Assembly: GCF_000176175.1 (NCBI RefSeq)
Contig: NZ_ACZP01000014.1
Span: forward strand, 310,001-374,000
Direction: 5' to 3'
Source: Vibrio furnissii CIP 102972
GTDB lineage: Bacteria; Pseudomonadota; Gammaproteobacteria; Enterobacterales; Vibrionaceae
DNA: 64,000 nucleotides
Shown one piece after another: positions 16,300-26,167 of the stretch (positions within the stretch are counted from its first letter, which is position 1; each line of letters begins with the position of its first letter). The position numbers and the translations under genes are program-made. The notes under the pieces are model-generated. The model did not search any database. It had not been told where the DNA came from and was given only the letters and a program-made list of their open reading frames with translations.

Positions 16300-18366
16300 T
16301 TAATTTTGTCGCGCTGCCTGATTCTCAGCAATGGTTCGCGCGCTGCGCTCAAATGTCATCGCCAACCGTTCAAACATCCCTTCCACAATTTCAAATTGTC
16401 CTTTCGCGAGCTGTTCCTCCCGCAACACATTCAGTAAGGCATCACTCACTTGGCCAAACGGCGCATGCGTTTTGCCTTTCGAACACCAGAAGAATGCATC
16501 CGCCAACGCTTGCTGCCATTCATCCAGCAACCGTTCGACCAAAGGATTCTTGGCACCGTTGACCAATCGACGCAGGCGAATCGACACGTGCCCTAAATTC
16601 AGCCCGGTTAATGCCAAGTCGGTAATGTCACGCGTGCGGCTCGCCATGCTTTTGTCGTACGTCGCAATACGCAGCAATCGGTCGCCCATGCGCGCATTGA
16701 ACCAATGATCCGGCGCAGGATGCGACATCAACTCACGTAAATCCTTTTGCGTCGCACGCATCAGCCGGTGTTGCATCAGTTGTAGCCCCGGGCCGGTGAT
16801 CATCTTAAACATCCAGTACAACACGGTCACCCCGACAAATATCGACAGCGCATTGCTCAAGGTTGAATCGATAGAAAACGCGCGCGTCATGTCGTTGCTC
16901 GGGCTGATCAAGATGGTAAACGGAATGCAAAATCCGAGGCCGTAAGGCAGGGTCGGACGATTGGCCAGCGCAAGCAAACCAAAGAAATAAGGGCCAGCCA
17001 GAATCATCACCAGCAACTCGTAATCACCACTGCTTTGCGCCAGCAGCCCCAAGCCGTAGAAAATCGCCACCGGCACCGCGACCATCACCCCCATCAGCAA
17101 ACGCTGCAGCACAATCATTAAAATGGTGAGGGGCAAGCGCGCCATCATGATGGAGAAAATGACTGGCAAAATCATCATCATCAGCACGGCGCTTGAGCCT
17201 GTGCCCACCCATAACCCCGCGCCGACGGCAAACACCGCCATGGTGCGCAGGCCAGTAATCAGCCCCACCAGCGGATCTTTGTACGGTTTGAGATTGGGCG
17301 CATTCAACAGCACCGGCGATTTGCTGATCAGTGCGTTATAGCCTTTCAGAATCATGACCAAATCGGCGCTGAGTTCGAGCGATACTTTCATTAAACGCGA
17401 TTGCAGTGGCGTCAGGTCAACGGCTTGGTTGCTGTACACCAACTGGCGACGACGCAAGGTTTGCGCCAAGTGGTAGCACGCCGCGTAATCGGTGGTCGCT
17501 TGCATGCGGCTAAACATCTCGCCCATCTCTGCCATCATCTCTGCCAGCTTGTCACCAATCAACTCTGGGTGTTTCCGCTGTAAACGGCCAAAGATTTGAA
17601 TCACCGCCAGCAGCGACAACGTCTTGTTGCAAATAAGACTGGCCGCTTTACTCTGCCCCGGTCCTTCCGGCCCTTCGTACACCACACCACTCAAATCATC
17701 ACTCATCACCGCAATGGACTCGAGAATTGAATCAATGTGTTGATGTCGGTTTTCGTGCGAGCCGTTTTTGTCGAGTTCTAAGCTCAAGTAGCTGAGCGTC
17801 TGGTTGATCACATTGCGCGCATGAAGACGCAGGCCATCTTTCACTTTGACCGGGAAAATCAGCTTGCTGACCAACGCCGCGCAAATCGCACCGACAATAA
17901 TTTCACTGACACGCGCTTGCGCCACCTGAAAAATGGACTGACTGCTGACGGTCGACGGTTGCACCATCACCAACAGCACAATCAGACACGCGGTAATGCC
18001 TGCCATGGCAAAGGCGTAAATGAAGTTAACCCGGCGCACCATGGCGCCCATCCCAGAGTTAAACCCGAGCCATAACGCCAGCAACGGCAACGCGATTTCC
18101 GGATACGGCGCAAACCAGTTCAGAATCGCAATGCCGACAAGCCCGCCGATGAGAGTGCCCACAATCTGACACAAGCCTTTCTCGATAACCAAGCCACCTT
18201 CAGGGCGAATCTGCAAGAAGACCGCCGACACCAACGCCCAATATGGTCGATCGAGATTGAGGAACATCGCGATATAGAGCGAGAGCGCCATCGCGATAAC
18301 CCCTTTGATCGCAAACATCACCGCCCGTTTGTCGGGCATGAGCAGGCTGTTGAGCAACACACCCAT
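16300..18366 (-). CDS. FUSC/AaeB-family aromatic-acid efflux transporter
   Basis: 688 residues: two blocks of about six membrane helices (residues ~15-170 and ~370-510), each followed by a cytoplasmic helical region, the FUSC/AaeB layout. Opening DKRAVMFAIKGVIAMALSLYIA and RPYWALVSAVFLQI are typical. In E. coli AaeB exports hydroxylated aromatic carboxylic acids together with the AaeA adaptor. Last gene of a three-gene operon, 5 bases after the adaptor gene, and followed by a strong terminator. Substrate here is inferred only from family and operon composition. Confidence 0.85.
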   Translation of the reverse strand: MGVLLNSLLMPDKRAVMFAIKGVIAMALSLYIAMFLNLDRPYWALVSAVFLQIRPEGGLVIEKGLCQIVGTLIGGLVGIAILNWFAPYPEIALPLLALWLGFNSGMGAMVRRVNFIYAFAMAGITACLIVLLVMVQPSTVSSQSIFQVAQARVSEIIVGAICAALVSKLIFPVKVKDGLRLHARNVINQTLSYLSLELDKNGSHENRHQHIDSILESIAVMSDDLSGVVYEGPEGPGQSKAASLICNKTLSLLAVIQIFGRLQRKHPELIGDKLAEMMAEMGEMFSRMQATTDYAACYHLAQTLRRRQLVYSNQAVDLTPLQSRLMKVSLELSADLVMILKGYNALISKSPVLLNAPNLKPYKDPLVGLITGLRTMAVFAVGAGLWVGTGSSAVLMMMILPVIFSIMMARLPLTILMIVLQRLLMGVMVAVPVAIFYGLGLLAQSSGDYELLVMILAGPYFFGLLALANRPTLPYGLGFCIPFTILISPSNDMTRAFSIDSTLSNALSIFVGVTVLYWMFKMITGPGLQLMQHRLMRATQKDLRELMSHPAPDHWFNARMGDRLLRIATYDKSMASRTRDITDLALTGLNLGHVSIRLRRLVNGAKNPLVERLLDEWQQALADAFFWCSKGKTHAPFGQVSDALLNVLREEQLAKGQFEIVEGMFERLAMTFERSARTIAENQAARQN

Positions 18367-18371
18367 GCGCT

Positions 18372-19244
18372 TTACTCAGCCTCTTGCAAGTAGATAGACA
18401 CGGTCATCCCCGCGCTGATGTTGATGCCTTCTGGCAGCGGGTCGAGTTTGATGTCCACCGGAATGCGTTGTGCCAATCGCACCCAGTTAAAGGTTTGCTG
18501 CACTTGCGGCAACAACTGACCATTGCTGCTGGTGTTGCTGTCTGCAATCGCTTTGCCGATGCTCACCACCGACCCTGTCAGCGGCTCGCCACCACTCATC
18601 AAACTGATTTTGGCGGTTTGCCCCACTTTGATCAGCGGCAGTTTGGTCTCTTCAAAATACCCGGTGACATAAAAGGAGTTGGCTTTCACCAGCGAAATCA
18701 CCGAACTGCCCTGACTGACGTAGTTTCCTTCGCGCAGATTGAGGTTAATCAGCGTGCCATCCGCCGGCGCATGAACTTGTGTGCGATCGAGGTTGATCTG
18801 CGCGCTGTGCAACTGCGCTTTGGCAATGTCTAAGCTTGCCTGCGCCAATTCAGTATTGATACGTGCACTTTCCACCGTCTCTTCACTGATCAGTTTTCTG
18901 TCAGTCAGTTGTTGGCGACGATGGTACTGATGACGCGCCAAGTCGAGTGAATACTGTTTATTCTCCACTTGTGCGGTCAGCTCTTTAATTTTGGCCTGAT
19001 ACCGAGTGTCATCGACGCGAAAAATCAACTCCCCTTTGGTCACGGGTTGGTTGTCTTTGACCTTCACTTCCTTCACCCATCCCGACACATCCGGCGCAAC
19101 GGTAATCACTTCAGCACGAATACGCCCGTCACGCGTCCAAGGCGAGTAAAGGTAATGGTTCCAGACCCAATGACCCGCGATAACCGCCACAATGACGATC
19201 ACCAGTGTCAGTGACATTCGAAATAGTTTTCCCATGCGCAACAT
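18372..19244 (-). CDS. HlyD-family membrane-fusion protein (AaeA-like)
   Basis: 290 residues from the ATG at 19244, which overlaps the preceding stop as TAATG; an in-frame ATG at 19235 is the alternative. One N-terminal membrane anchor (about 8-25), split lipoyl domain (APDVSGWVKEVKVKDNQPVTKG and APADGTLINLN), a coiled-coil hairpin between, and a beta-barrel region. It bridges the inner-membrane FUSC pump to the periplasm. Sequence SPWTRDGRIRAEV is typical of the AaeA/EmrA-like subgroup. Confidence 0.85.
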   Translation of the reverse strand: MLRMGKLFRMSLTLVIVIVAVIAGHWVWNHYLYSPWTRDGRIRAEVITVAPDVSGWVKEVKVKDNQPVTKGELIFRVDDTRYQAKIKELTAQVENKQYSLDLARHQYHRRQQLTDRKLISEETVESARINTELAQASLDIAKAQLHSAQINLDRTQVHAPADGTLINLNLREGNYVSQGSSVISLVKANSFYVTGYFEETKLPLIKVGQTAKISLMSGGEPLTGSVVSIGKAIADSNTSSNGQLLPQVQQTFNWVRLAQRIPVDIKLDPLPEGINISAGMTVSIYLQEAE

Positions 19245-19444
19245 TAACTCCCGAAATAATGGACGACGACAGCCAGATAACAAACAAACAGACCCACCTC
19301 AAACCACGCGGCTTTCCACAATTGATGGTATACACCGGTTTTATGAAGGACGAAGCGGGTTAAACAGGAAAGGATGAACGCCATCGGTGCAAACAACACC
19401 AACGGGCTGAACAACAAGCCTCCCAGCGCTAATTCTTCAAACAT
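19244..19444 (-). CDS. DUF1656 small inner-membrane protein (AaeX-like)
   Basis: 66 residues with two hydrophobic segments (about 8-27 and 46-63). It matches the DUF1656/AaeX family in size, in the position immediately before an HlyD adaptor, and in its opening MFEELALGGLLFSPL. It heads the efflux operon; its stop overlaps the adaptor start by one base. Function unknown even in E. coli, presumed small subunit of the pump. Confidence 0.85.
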   Translation of the reverse strand: MFEELALGGLLFSPLVLFAPMAFILSCLTRFVLHKTGVYHQLWKAAWFEVGLFVCYLAVVVHYFGS

Positions 19445-19771
19445 AACGAAATAATCTCAATGAGTTAGATTAGAAGTATAGAACAGTAGAATTCAGAATC
19501 AGCCACAGTGCGCAAGATTTGAAGCAAAGCATTGGCTCGATACTGAACTTCATCACCTTCTCGTCGCCTCTACCGAACGAATGTATGGATAGACGAAAGA
19601 TGACCAGAAAGGGTCCGCAAGGATGCGGAACGGCTTAACGTGGTGACATGAAGGCTGGCGACTGGATTTATTCTTAGTGTGTTGCCATTCTGCGCCTGTG
19701 TTTCATTCCTGACAAGCACCAATCAGGACGCAGACTATTCACTTTCAAGAACAAATTGTAGGTAGTGAAGC

Positions 19772-19800
19772 GATAAAAAAGCCGGGGCAAGACCCGGCTC
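19772..19800 (-). terminator. Intrinsic terminator of the XRE regulator gene
   Basis: 7-bp stem AGCCGGG/CCCGGCT with a 6-base loop and, on the minus strand, a following TTTTTT. Confidence 0.75.
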
Positions 19801-19804
19801 CGAA

Positions 19805-19876
19805 GCGATACATGGTTCTGTGGCGATACATCGTTCTAAGACAAACCATAGTTCTGAGACAAACCATCTCTGGTTA
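19805..19876. repeat. Degenerate 18-bp tandem repeat, about four units
   Basis: Consecutive 18-base units: GCGATACATGGTTCTGTG, GCGATACATCGTTCTAAG, ACAAACCATAGTTCTGAG, ACAAACCATCTCTGGTTA. The shared core is CAT.GTTCT. It sits between the XRE gene and its terminator on the minus strand. Confidence 0.55.
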
Positions 19877-19946
19877 CGGTGACTCTCAAACCAACGGCGC
19901 CCCTAAAAAGTAGCGTTGATGCCAAAGGCCGCATGAGCCGCCTCAC

Positions 19947-20294
19947 TCAACGTGCCAAATGGGTATATTCAATAATCACTTGGTTGCCATCAACCATCAC
20001 GCGCTGAATCTCACCATCGACAGTCACGCGGTTTTGCAAGTGAACCAGATGCTCACCCGCGATAAATTTGTTCTTCAACGTCGGCAACACGTTGTGCGGT
20101 TCTACATGCAACTGCTGACAAAACTGGGTCACAAATGCCATCGTCAGCGGCGCATTGCCTCGCAGAATATTTGAAAATTCAACCTGGCTTACGCCCAATC
20201 GTTTGGTCATTTCCATCTGCGTCATGTGCATTTTTGCCTTTTGGGACATCCAAACATCGTACAGAGCAATACGATCCTCTGGGCCAAACTCCAT
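19947..20294 (-). CDS. XRE-family helix-turn-helix regulator
   Basis: 115 residues from ATG 20294, supported by GAGGAAA seven bases upstream; the longer reading to 20336 has no ribosome site. The HTH domain spans about residues 20-70 (TQMEMTKRLGVSQVEFSNILRG), followed by ~40 residues (FIAGEHLVHLQNRVTVDGEIQRV) that may dimerise or sense a ligand. Stand-alone gene with its own terminator. Target unknown. Confidence 0.78.
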   Translation of the reverse strand: MEFGPEDRIALYDVWMSQKAKMHMTQMEMTKRLGVSQVEFSNILRGNAPLTMAFVTQFCQQLHVEPHNVLPTLKNKFIAGEHLVHLQNRVTVDGEIQRVMVDGNQVIIEYTHLAR

Positions 20295-20476
20295 TGTGTT
20301 TCCTCGATTCATTCTTTCATGCGATGAAAATGACAAAAACCCATAAATCGTATGTCAATCGAAAGTGAGTTTCTGTCCAAGATTTGCTACAGGTCGAGGG
20401 TTTGGAAGCCAGATCGCCACCAATGTCATGGCTACGTTGTGGCCAAAACAGCCACATGACAAGACCGAATTGGCCA

Positions 20477-20501
20477 CAAAAAAGGCCCGCATTCGCGGGC
20501 C
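20477..20501 (-). terminator. Intrinsic terminator of the D-Ala-D-Ala carboxypeptidase gene
   Basis: 7-bp stem GGCCCGC/GCGGGCC, loop ATTC, followed on the minus strand by seven T. A 10-bp inverted repeat TTGTGGCCAA/TTGGCCACAA (20437-20446, 20470-20479) lies just beyond it. Confidence 0.85.
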
Positions 20502-20526
20502 GTTGGAATCAATCAGGGGTCAAATT

Positions 20527-21699
20527 TTATGAAAATAGGCCAGCAATAAAGCGCTTGATCCAATCCATCGATTGTTTGAACCAACTGCCTTTTTCCACAC
20601 TTTCTAGCGCAACCAAAGGCGCTTCGCCCACTTTACGTTGCCCGATCTGGTAGATCACTTTGCCGACCACATCCCCTTGTTGAATCGGCGCTTTCAAATC
20701 GCGATCCAATTCGATCAAGCCGCTCAATTGTGACATTTCGCCTTTGTTCACCGTCAGATACGTGGTCTGTGCGACCCCAATGGCCAAGTCATCACGCTCC
20801 CCCATCCAGACGCGCGCGTTCTCGATCGTCTCGCCCTGTTTGTGCGGCGCAACGGTATCAAAGAAACGGAACCCGTAGCTGAGCAGTTGCTTGCTGTCCG
20901 ATTCACGGCTCTTCATGCTGTTGGCGCCCATCACGGCCGAAATCAAACGCATGTTCCCGTTGGTTGCCGACGTCACTAAGCTGTACCCAGCGCCACTGGT
21001 AAATCCGGTTTTCATGCCATCGACGTTCATGCTGCGATCGCGCAGTAATCCGTTGCGGTTGTATTGGGTAATGCCGTTGTAAGTGAACGAGGTTTCGCTG
21101 TAGATCGGGTAGATCTCGGGCAAATCACGAATGATCGCTTGCGCGAGCTTTGCGATGTCATAAGGTGTGGTGTAAAGGCCATCGCTATCAAGCCCGTGGG
21201 GGTTTGTAAAGGCAGTATTGTTGAGCCCCAAACGCTGCGCCCACGAGTTCATCAGATCCACAAACGCGTTTTCAGAGCCCGCAACGTGCTCGGCAATCGC
21301 CACACTCGCGTCGTTCCCCGATTGCACAATCAGGCCGCGATACAGATCCATCATGTTGACGCTGGTGCCAACCTCGATAAACATTTTCGATGAATCGGGG
21401 AAATTCTTCGCCCACGCTTTTTGGCTGATGGTGACTTGATCCGTCGGTTTGATATTGCCACGCTTCATCTCCTGACCTGCAACGTATGACGTCATCAGTT
21501 TGGTCAGGCTGGCGGGGTTCATTTTTTCATTGGCGTTGTGTTCCACCAGCACCTGGCCAGTGTTGTAATCCATCAGCACATACCCCTTGGCTGACAGTTG
21601 TGGCGGGTTGGGAACAACGATCGGCGCTGCAAAGCTCGTGGCCGATAATAAAGACATACAAGTCGCGGACAGCGCGACGATTAATCCGGTTCTATTCAT
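20527..21699 (-). CDS. D-alanyl-D-alanine carboxypeptidase (PBP5/DacA family)
   Basis: 390 residues from the ATG at 21699; an ATG three codons earlier is possible. Signal peptide ends ATSFA. In numbering from the earlier Met, the penicillin-binding motifs are S67-LTK70, S130-G-N132 and K233-T-G235. After the transpeptidase-like domain come the PBP5 beta domain and a C-terminal amphipathic helix (WFKQSMDWIKRFIAGLFS) that anchors it to the outer face of the inner membrane. It trims the terminal D-Ala from peptidoglycan pentapeptides. Monocistronic. Vibrios often have more than one paralogue, so I do not choose between dacA, dacC and dacD. Confidence 0.92.
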   Translation of the reverse strand: MNRTGLIVALSATCMSLLSATSFAAPIVVPNPPQLSAKGYVLMDYNTGQVLVEHNANEKMNPASLTKLMTSYVAGQEMKRGNIKPTDQVTISQKAWAKNFPDSSKMFIEVGTSVNMMDLYRGLIVQSGNDASVAIAEHVAGSENAFVDLMNSWAQRLGLNNTAFTNPHGLDSDGLYTTPYDIAKLAQAIIRDLPEIYPIYSETSFTYNGITQYNRNGLLRDRSMNVDGMKTGFTSGAGYSLVTSATNGNMRLISAVMGANSMKSRESDSKQLLSYGFRFFDTVAPHKQGETIENARVWMGERDDLAIGVAQTTYLTVNKGEMSQLSGLIELDRDLKAPIQQGDVVGKVIYQIGQRKVGEAPLVALESVEKGSWFKQSMDWIKRFIAGLFS

Positions 21700-22028
21700 A
21701 TCCCGCATCCAAGAATCACAAAGTGTAAACCTAAAACGCCAAGTAGTGCGTGTGATGGCTGGCGGTGATAGACCGGCGCAAACCAGTTCACAGCTTGAAT
21801 TCGGTCAGCTACTTGGGCGTGCTAGTATAGCGAAGCGGCAAAGTATCACGCGCCATCTTTACTTACTCTTACAGAGGTGTAAATGATCGTAACAAGGCCA
21901 CGAACTCAAGCAGCAAGCATGAGCCAAGCTGCCCATAAATTCAGCGAAATCGCCTTAAACTGTGCTTTGCTTAACAAAAAACCGAGCCCTGTCGAGGCTC
22001 GGTTTGTCAGGAATGAACGGGGAAATCG
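21700..22028. other. Intergenic region, carboxypeptidase promoter side
   Basis: 329 bases between two minus-strand units. The part next to 21699 should carry the carboxypeptidase promoter. The part next to 22029 carries the ABC-operon terminator. Short ORFs here lack ribosome sites and homology. Confidence 0.55.
21974..22005 (-). terminator. Intrinsic terminator of the amino-acid ABC operon
   Basis: Stem AAACCGAGCC/GGCTCGGTTT with a 7-base loop, and TTTTTTG following on the minus strand. Confidence 0.85.
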
Positions 22029-22781
22029 TTACAAAACTTTCGCAAGGAATTGTTGCAAGCGCGGGTGCGCCGGGCTATCAAACACCGCATGCGGGTTATC
22101 ATCCACCAATAGCTTGCCATCTTCCATAAACAGCACGCGATCTGCCACTTCACGGGCAAAGCCCATTTCGTGAGTCACGATCACCATGGTCATGCCCTCT
22201 TTGGCCAATCCTTTGATCACGTCCAACACTTCCCCCACCATTTCTGGGTCAAGGGCCGATGTCGGTTCATCGAACAGCATTAAATCCGGTTTCATCGCCA
22301 GCGCGCGAGCAATCGCCACCCGTTGCTGCTGACCGCCGGACAAGTGCGACGGGAAGTTGTTCATGCGATCGTCCAGACCGACACGCTTGATCAGCTGCTT
22401 GGCATCCGCTTCCACTTCGGCTGTCGGACGCTTGGACACTTTGAGCGGTGCCAGCATCACGTTCTGCAGCGCCGTCATGTGCGGGAACAAGTTGAAGCTT
22501 TGAAACACCATGCCAACGTTCTGACGCAGCACGTTGATGTCGGTGGTTTTGGCGTACATGTCAAAACCATCCACAATGATGGTGCCAGAAGAGATCTCTT
22601 CCAACTGATTCAGGGTGCGTAAAAAGGTCGATTTACCGGAGCCCGATGGGCCGATGATCACCACCACTTCGCCGCGTTTCACGGTCGTCGAGACGGATTT
22701 CAACGCATGACAACCGTTGGGATAAAATTTGTCGACGTTGTTGGCGTACACCATATCGACGCCGTTGTATTCACTAGTCAC
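22029..22781 (-). CDS. Polar amino-acid ABC transporter ATP-binding protein (GlnQ type)
   Basis: 250 residues. Walker [10 protein letters not shown] at 44-52, Q-loop in [11 protein letters not shown], signature LSGGQQQR, Walker [14 protein letters not shown]-loop VTHE. The Q-loop and length are those of the histidine/glutamine/arginine PAAT family. It powers import through the permease encoded just upstream; its start overlaps the permease stop by 8 bases, so the two are translation-coupled. Confidence 0.92.
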   Translation of the reverse strand: MTSEYNGVDMVYANNVDKFYPNGCHALKSVSTTVKRGEVVVIIGPSGSGKSTFLRTLNQLEEISSGTIIVDGFDMYAKTTDINVLRQNVGMVFQSFNLFPHMTALQNVMLAPLKVSKRPTAEVEADAKQLIKRVGLDDRMNNFPSHLSGGQQQRVAIARALAMKPDLMLFDEPTSALDPEMVGEVLDVIKGLAKEGMTMVIVTHEMGFAREVADRVLFMEDGKLLVDDNPHAVFDSPAHPRLQQFLAKVL

Positions 22782-23721
22782 TGGCCGATAACCTCTTCTC
22801 TAAACGTTGAATAGCCCAAGACAGGGTACCGGTCACCAGCAAATAAAGTGCTGCGACGGTGAACCACACTTCAAATGGAGCAAAACTACCACTCACCACT
22901 TCACGACCCGCTTTGGTCAAGTCGGTAATCGAGATCACCGAGACCAGTGACGAGTCTTTGATCAGGTTGATGAACTGGCCCGCGAGCGGAGGCAAAGTGC
23001 GTTTGAGCGCCTGCGGCAAGATCACGTAACGCATCGCTTTGGGATAAGTCATACCAAGCGAGCGCGCCGCTTCCATTTGACCATTTGGAATCGCCTGAAT
23101 GCCCGCACGCACAATTTCCGCCACGTACGCCCCAGTAAACACCGACAGCGCGACCACGCCCGCAGTAAAGCGATCAAAATCAAGCACCGTGCCGATAAAG
23201 AAGTAGACGATAAAAATTTGCACCAAGAGTGGCGTGCCGCGAATCAATTCCACGTAGGTTAACGCGAGATTTCTGGCCGTTTGATTTTTGGCCACCCGCA
23301 TCAAGCCAAAGATGAGGCCAAGCAGTACGGCAAAAATCAAGGAGATGAAGGAGATTTCGATGGTCACCCACAAACCATGTGCAATCGGGCCGAATTTCCA
23401 TTCATTGAGCTGGGCAACGGTGTCCCCTTGAAAAATCAGGTCCCCTTCGCCAACAAGTAAGTGTGTGTAATGTTCAATCACTTGTGGGGTATTTTGCCCA
23501 TCAAGTGTAATCACCAACTGACCATCTTGGAGCGATGCGGTGCCGTCGCCCGTTGCACGAATTTCCTGCATTTCGGTGTTCACGACGTAAGGCCACAAAC
23601 GGTCCCAGTGCCAGTTGTAATTGATGCTGCGTCCGGAGAAATAAATCGCTCCCACCAGCAGCGCCATGATCAGGACATAAATACCATGTCCGACCCATGT
23701 TGAGGATTTAGACTGCATCAC
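22774..23721 (-). CDS. Polar amino-acid ABC transporter permease
   Basis: 315 residues. It is longer than usual HisM/GlnP permeases (~220-240) because of an N-terminal ~115-residue extension holding one membrane segment (about 12-28) and a soluble, probably periplasmic, insert. The permease core has five helices and the EAA loop ([29 protein letters not shown]). A single permease gene suggests a homodimeric pore. Middle gene of a binding protein / permease / ATPase operon. Confidence 0.88.
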   Translation of the reverse strand: MMQSKSSTWVGHGIYVLIMALLVGAIYFSGRSINYNWHWDRLWPYVVNTEMQEIRATGDGTASLQDGQLVITLDGQNTPQVIEHYTHLLVGEGDLIFQGDTVAQLNEWKFGPIAHGLWVTIEISFISLIFAVLLGLIFGLMRVAKNQTARNLALTYVELIRGTPLLVQIFIVYFFIGTVLDFDRFTAGVVALSVFTGAYVAEIVRAGIQAIPNGQMEAARSLGMTYPKAMRYVILPQALKRTLPPLAGQFINLIKDSSLVSVISITDLTKAGREVVSGSFAPFEVWFTVAALYLLVTGTLSWAIQRLEKRLSASD

Positions 23722-23794
23722 TCAGATTCTCTTTATTCTTTTCAATACACCGGGCAAACGGCTTGCCCGGTTATGGTCGATAATCGTCGTGCGA

Positions 23795-24604
23795 TTATTG
23801 AACGTCTTTCAGCCAGCTGTCTGACTTAAACCATTTGTCGTACACGCGATCATACGTGCCGTCGCCTTTGATTTGACGCAGGTAGTTGTCCAAGAAGTTG
23901 AGGAAGTTCGGATCGTTTTGACGAATCGCCCAACCCAGCGGTTCATAGGTGAACGGTTCAGCCAAGTGAACCACTTTGCCTTCGTTTTGCGCGCTGTAGA
24001 TGGCGTTGTATGGGAAGTCGTAAACAAACGCATCCGCTTTGCCGTTCACCACTTGCAGCACGGCGTCTACTTCGGTGTCGTAAAGGTCAAGTTTCGCGTT
24101 CGGTACGTATTTTTTCGCCGCTTCGACGCCCGTTGTACCTAGTTTGGTCGCGATGGTGTATTTCGGATCGTTCAGGTCCTTGTAACTCTTCACCTTCCCT
24201 TCCAGTTTTGGCGACAACACAACAGACTGGCCAATCACAATGTAAGGCGTTGCGAAGTTCACTTTCAGGTTTCGTTCGGCAGTCACGGTCATGCCGCCCA
24301 TGATGATGTCACATTTGCCCGTCAGCATGGCGGGAATGATGCCGTCCCACGCGGTGTTCACTGGGGTAAATTTCACGCCCATGGAACGCGCCATGTGCTT
24401 GCCTAAATCGATATCAAAGCCGATGTAGCGGCCATCTTTAGTCTTCATCTCAAACGGCATATAGCCAGCATCGAAACACACTTTCAGTTCACCGGTGTTC
24501 AGCACATTTTCCAACGCTGACTCAGACGCCATCGCTTGATTGGCACCCAGTAATGAGCAAGCCACTGCCAGCCCCGCTGCCGTAGACTTCATGAAGTTTT
24601 TCAT
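23795..24604 (-). CDS. Periplasmic polar amino-acid binding protein
   Basis: 269 residues from ATG 24604, chosen for the AAGGGA site five bases upstream and the signal peptide that directly follows (ends NQAMA). SBP_bac_3 fold: GELKVCFDAGYMPFEMKTKDG at the N-terminus, GFDIDLGKHMA, and MTVTAERNLKVNF. It captures an amino acid in the periplasm for the permease and ATPase downstream. Ligand not predictable by eye; glutamine, arginine and related amino acids are candidates. Confidence 0.88.
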   Translation of the reverse strand: MKNFMKSTAAGLAVACSLLGANQAMASESALENVLNTGELKVCFDAGYMPFEMKTKDGRYIGFDIDLGKHMARSMGVKFTPVNTAWDGIIPAMLTGKCDIIMGGMTVTAERNLKVNFATPYIVIGQSVVLSPKLEGKVKSYKDLNDPKYTIATKLGTTGVEAAKKYVPNAKLDLYDTEVDAVLQVVNGKADAFVYDFPYNAIYSAQNEGKVVHLAEPFTYEPLGWAIRQNDPNFLNFLDNYLRQIKGDGTYDRVYDKWFKSDSWLKDVQ

Positions 24605-24786
24605 AGTATCCCTTATGTAAGAATTGTTATGTTGTCGTTCGTCCAATGACACATACGATGTTGTGTTACTGCATGTCACGCGCACGCGATTGACATCAGA
24701 TCCTTACAGATAATGCGATACAATATGGCAACATTTCAACAACTTTTCGAATTTATCACTAATATTTTAGAATAAATATGCAACCA

Positions 24787-26016
24787 TTACCTGAGAGCTA
24801 GTTCGAGATCCCGGATTAAATCTGTCGCGGATTCCAAGCCAATGGACAGCCTGACGATGCCTTGCCCAGCATCACGACAGAAATGTGCTTTTTGCTCCGG
24901 TGTAAATCGATAAGTCGATGCATCTAGATCATCAGTTCTCATCACCACCGCTAAACTGCGTTGATGACCCATGGAAAAAGCGTAATAAAACATCGCCGAT
25001 TCGTTCGCAAAACGCTGCTCGATCAAATCGATGTCATCCACTTGGAATGCAATAATGCCGCCAAAATGATCCATTTGTTGTTGAGCCAGTGAAAATTGCG
25101 GATGCGAGGCCAACCCCGGATACAACACCCGAGTGACACGAGGATGATTTTCCAGCCACTGCGCGATGCATTGCGCCGTTTCACACACGGTTTGCATGCG
25201 CGGATACAGGGTTTCCATACCCCGCATAATGAGCCATGCACTTTGCGCCGCCAACGTCGCCCCCAAGTAGATACCCGCCAGCGATCGTATCTTTTGGATC
25301 AATAACTTAGATCCAAGCACACACCCACCCAGCACATCGCCATGCCCATTGATGAACTTGGTCAGCGAATGAACCACGATGTCTGCGCCGAGGGTGAGTG
25401 GTCGAGTGATGACTGGCGTTGACAGGGTCGAATCGGCGCAAAGCAACACGCCGTGCGCTTGAAGCAGCGTCGCCAGCGCGGCGATGTCCGTCAGTCGCAA
25501 CAATGGATTGCACGGCGTTTCAATGTGCACCAGTTTTGTGCTTTTTCGCAGCGCACGTTGCACAGTCTCAGTGCAAGTTGTATCCACCACCGACACCTCG
25601 ATGCCATACAAAGGCAGGATTTGCGTCGCGAATTCATACACGCCCGCATAGCAAACATCGCTGATGATGAGGTGATCGCCCGCGCGCAGCAGAGACAAAA
25701 AGACCGCCGATATCGCCGCCATGCCCGTCGCGGTCGCCATGGCATCCTCGGCTTGTTCCAACACGGCCAAACGCTGCTCCAGCAAGCGCACCGTGGGATT
25801 GGTCCACCCCGCATAGAGAAACGGCGCATCCGCCACATCCCCCACACCTTGAGCGGAGAACGCCCCGAGTGCCGGGTCAAACACATGGTTCACCGACATC
25901 ACCACATTCGGCGCAATGGCTGCCGTTGATGGGTCCGCCGCGATCATCGCGTGAACAGCCTGCGTTTGCGGCGAGCTGGATTGAAAGCGAGAAACTTGAG
26001 CCTCATTTTTGTGCAT
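24787..26016 (-). CDS. PLP-dependent Cys/Met-metabolism enzyme
   Basis: 409 residues from ATG 26016 (GGAG ten bases upstream; a start 20 codons earlier reads through the promoter). Trans-sulfuration-type fold: PLP Lys K220 in HSLTKFINGHGD, Asp D195 (ADST) for the pyridine nitrogen, YAGWTNPTVRLLE near residue 68-80. In methionine gamma-lyases an essential Cys follows Tyr-Gly; here the region reads VCYAGVYEF (121-129), so that Cys is absent at its usual place. It is therefore more likely a cystathionine lyase/synthase-like or another C-S lyase. Divergent from an Lrp-type regulator that probably controls it. Confidence 0.75.
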   Translation of the reverse strand: MHKNEAQVSRFQSSSPQTQAVHAMIAADPSTAAIAPNVVMSVNHVFDPALGAFSAQGVGDVADAPFLYAGWTNPTVRLLEQRLAVLEQAEDAMATATGMAAISAVFLSLLRAGDHLIISDVCYAGVYEFATQILPLYGIEVSVVDTTCTETVQRALRKSTKLVHIETPCNPLLRLTDIAALATLLQAHGVLLCADSTLSTPVITRPLTLGADIVVHSLTKFINGHGDVLGGCVLGSKLLIQKIRSLAGIYLGATLAAQSAWLIMRGMETLYPRMQTVCETAQCIAQWLENHPRVTRVLYPGLASHPQFSLAQQQMDHFGGIIAFQVDDIDLIEQRFANESAMFYYAFSMGHQRSLAVVMRTDDLDASTYRFTPEQKAHFCRDAGQGIVRLSIGLESATDLIRDLELALR

Positions 26017-26054
26017 AATTATGCAACTCCATTTGTTAAATTTTAATTTAAACA
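26012..26054. promoter_or_regulatory. Palindromes in the PLP-enzyme/Lrp divergent promoter
   Basis: TGCATAATTATGCA (26012-26025) is a perfect 14-bp palindrome overlapping the start codon of the PLP gene. A second near-palindrome, TGTTAAAT...ATTTAAACA, spans 26034-26054. Two phased AT-rich palindromes next to an Lrp/AsnC gene fit sites for that regulator (inference). Confidence 0.45.
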
Positions 26055-26167
26055 TTGAAGCTATTGTGGATTTCAATCACTCACAAAAATCAGCTATCCT
26101 AGCCCGCTGAATGCAGAAACTCCGCGTTTTCACGCGCGATTTGCGGCATAGCCGCGCAAGGATGATG

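Larger units (their letters stand above)
19445..19946. other. Intergenic region with efflux-operon promoter side, repeats and a terminator
   Basis: 502 bases with no credible gene. The left part should hold the AaeX-like promoter, but no regulator gene is adjacent. The centre has the XRE-gene terminator (19772-19800), followed by 18-base degenerate repeats (19805-19876). Nothing else recognised. Confidence 0.55.
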
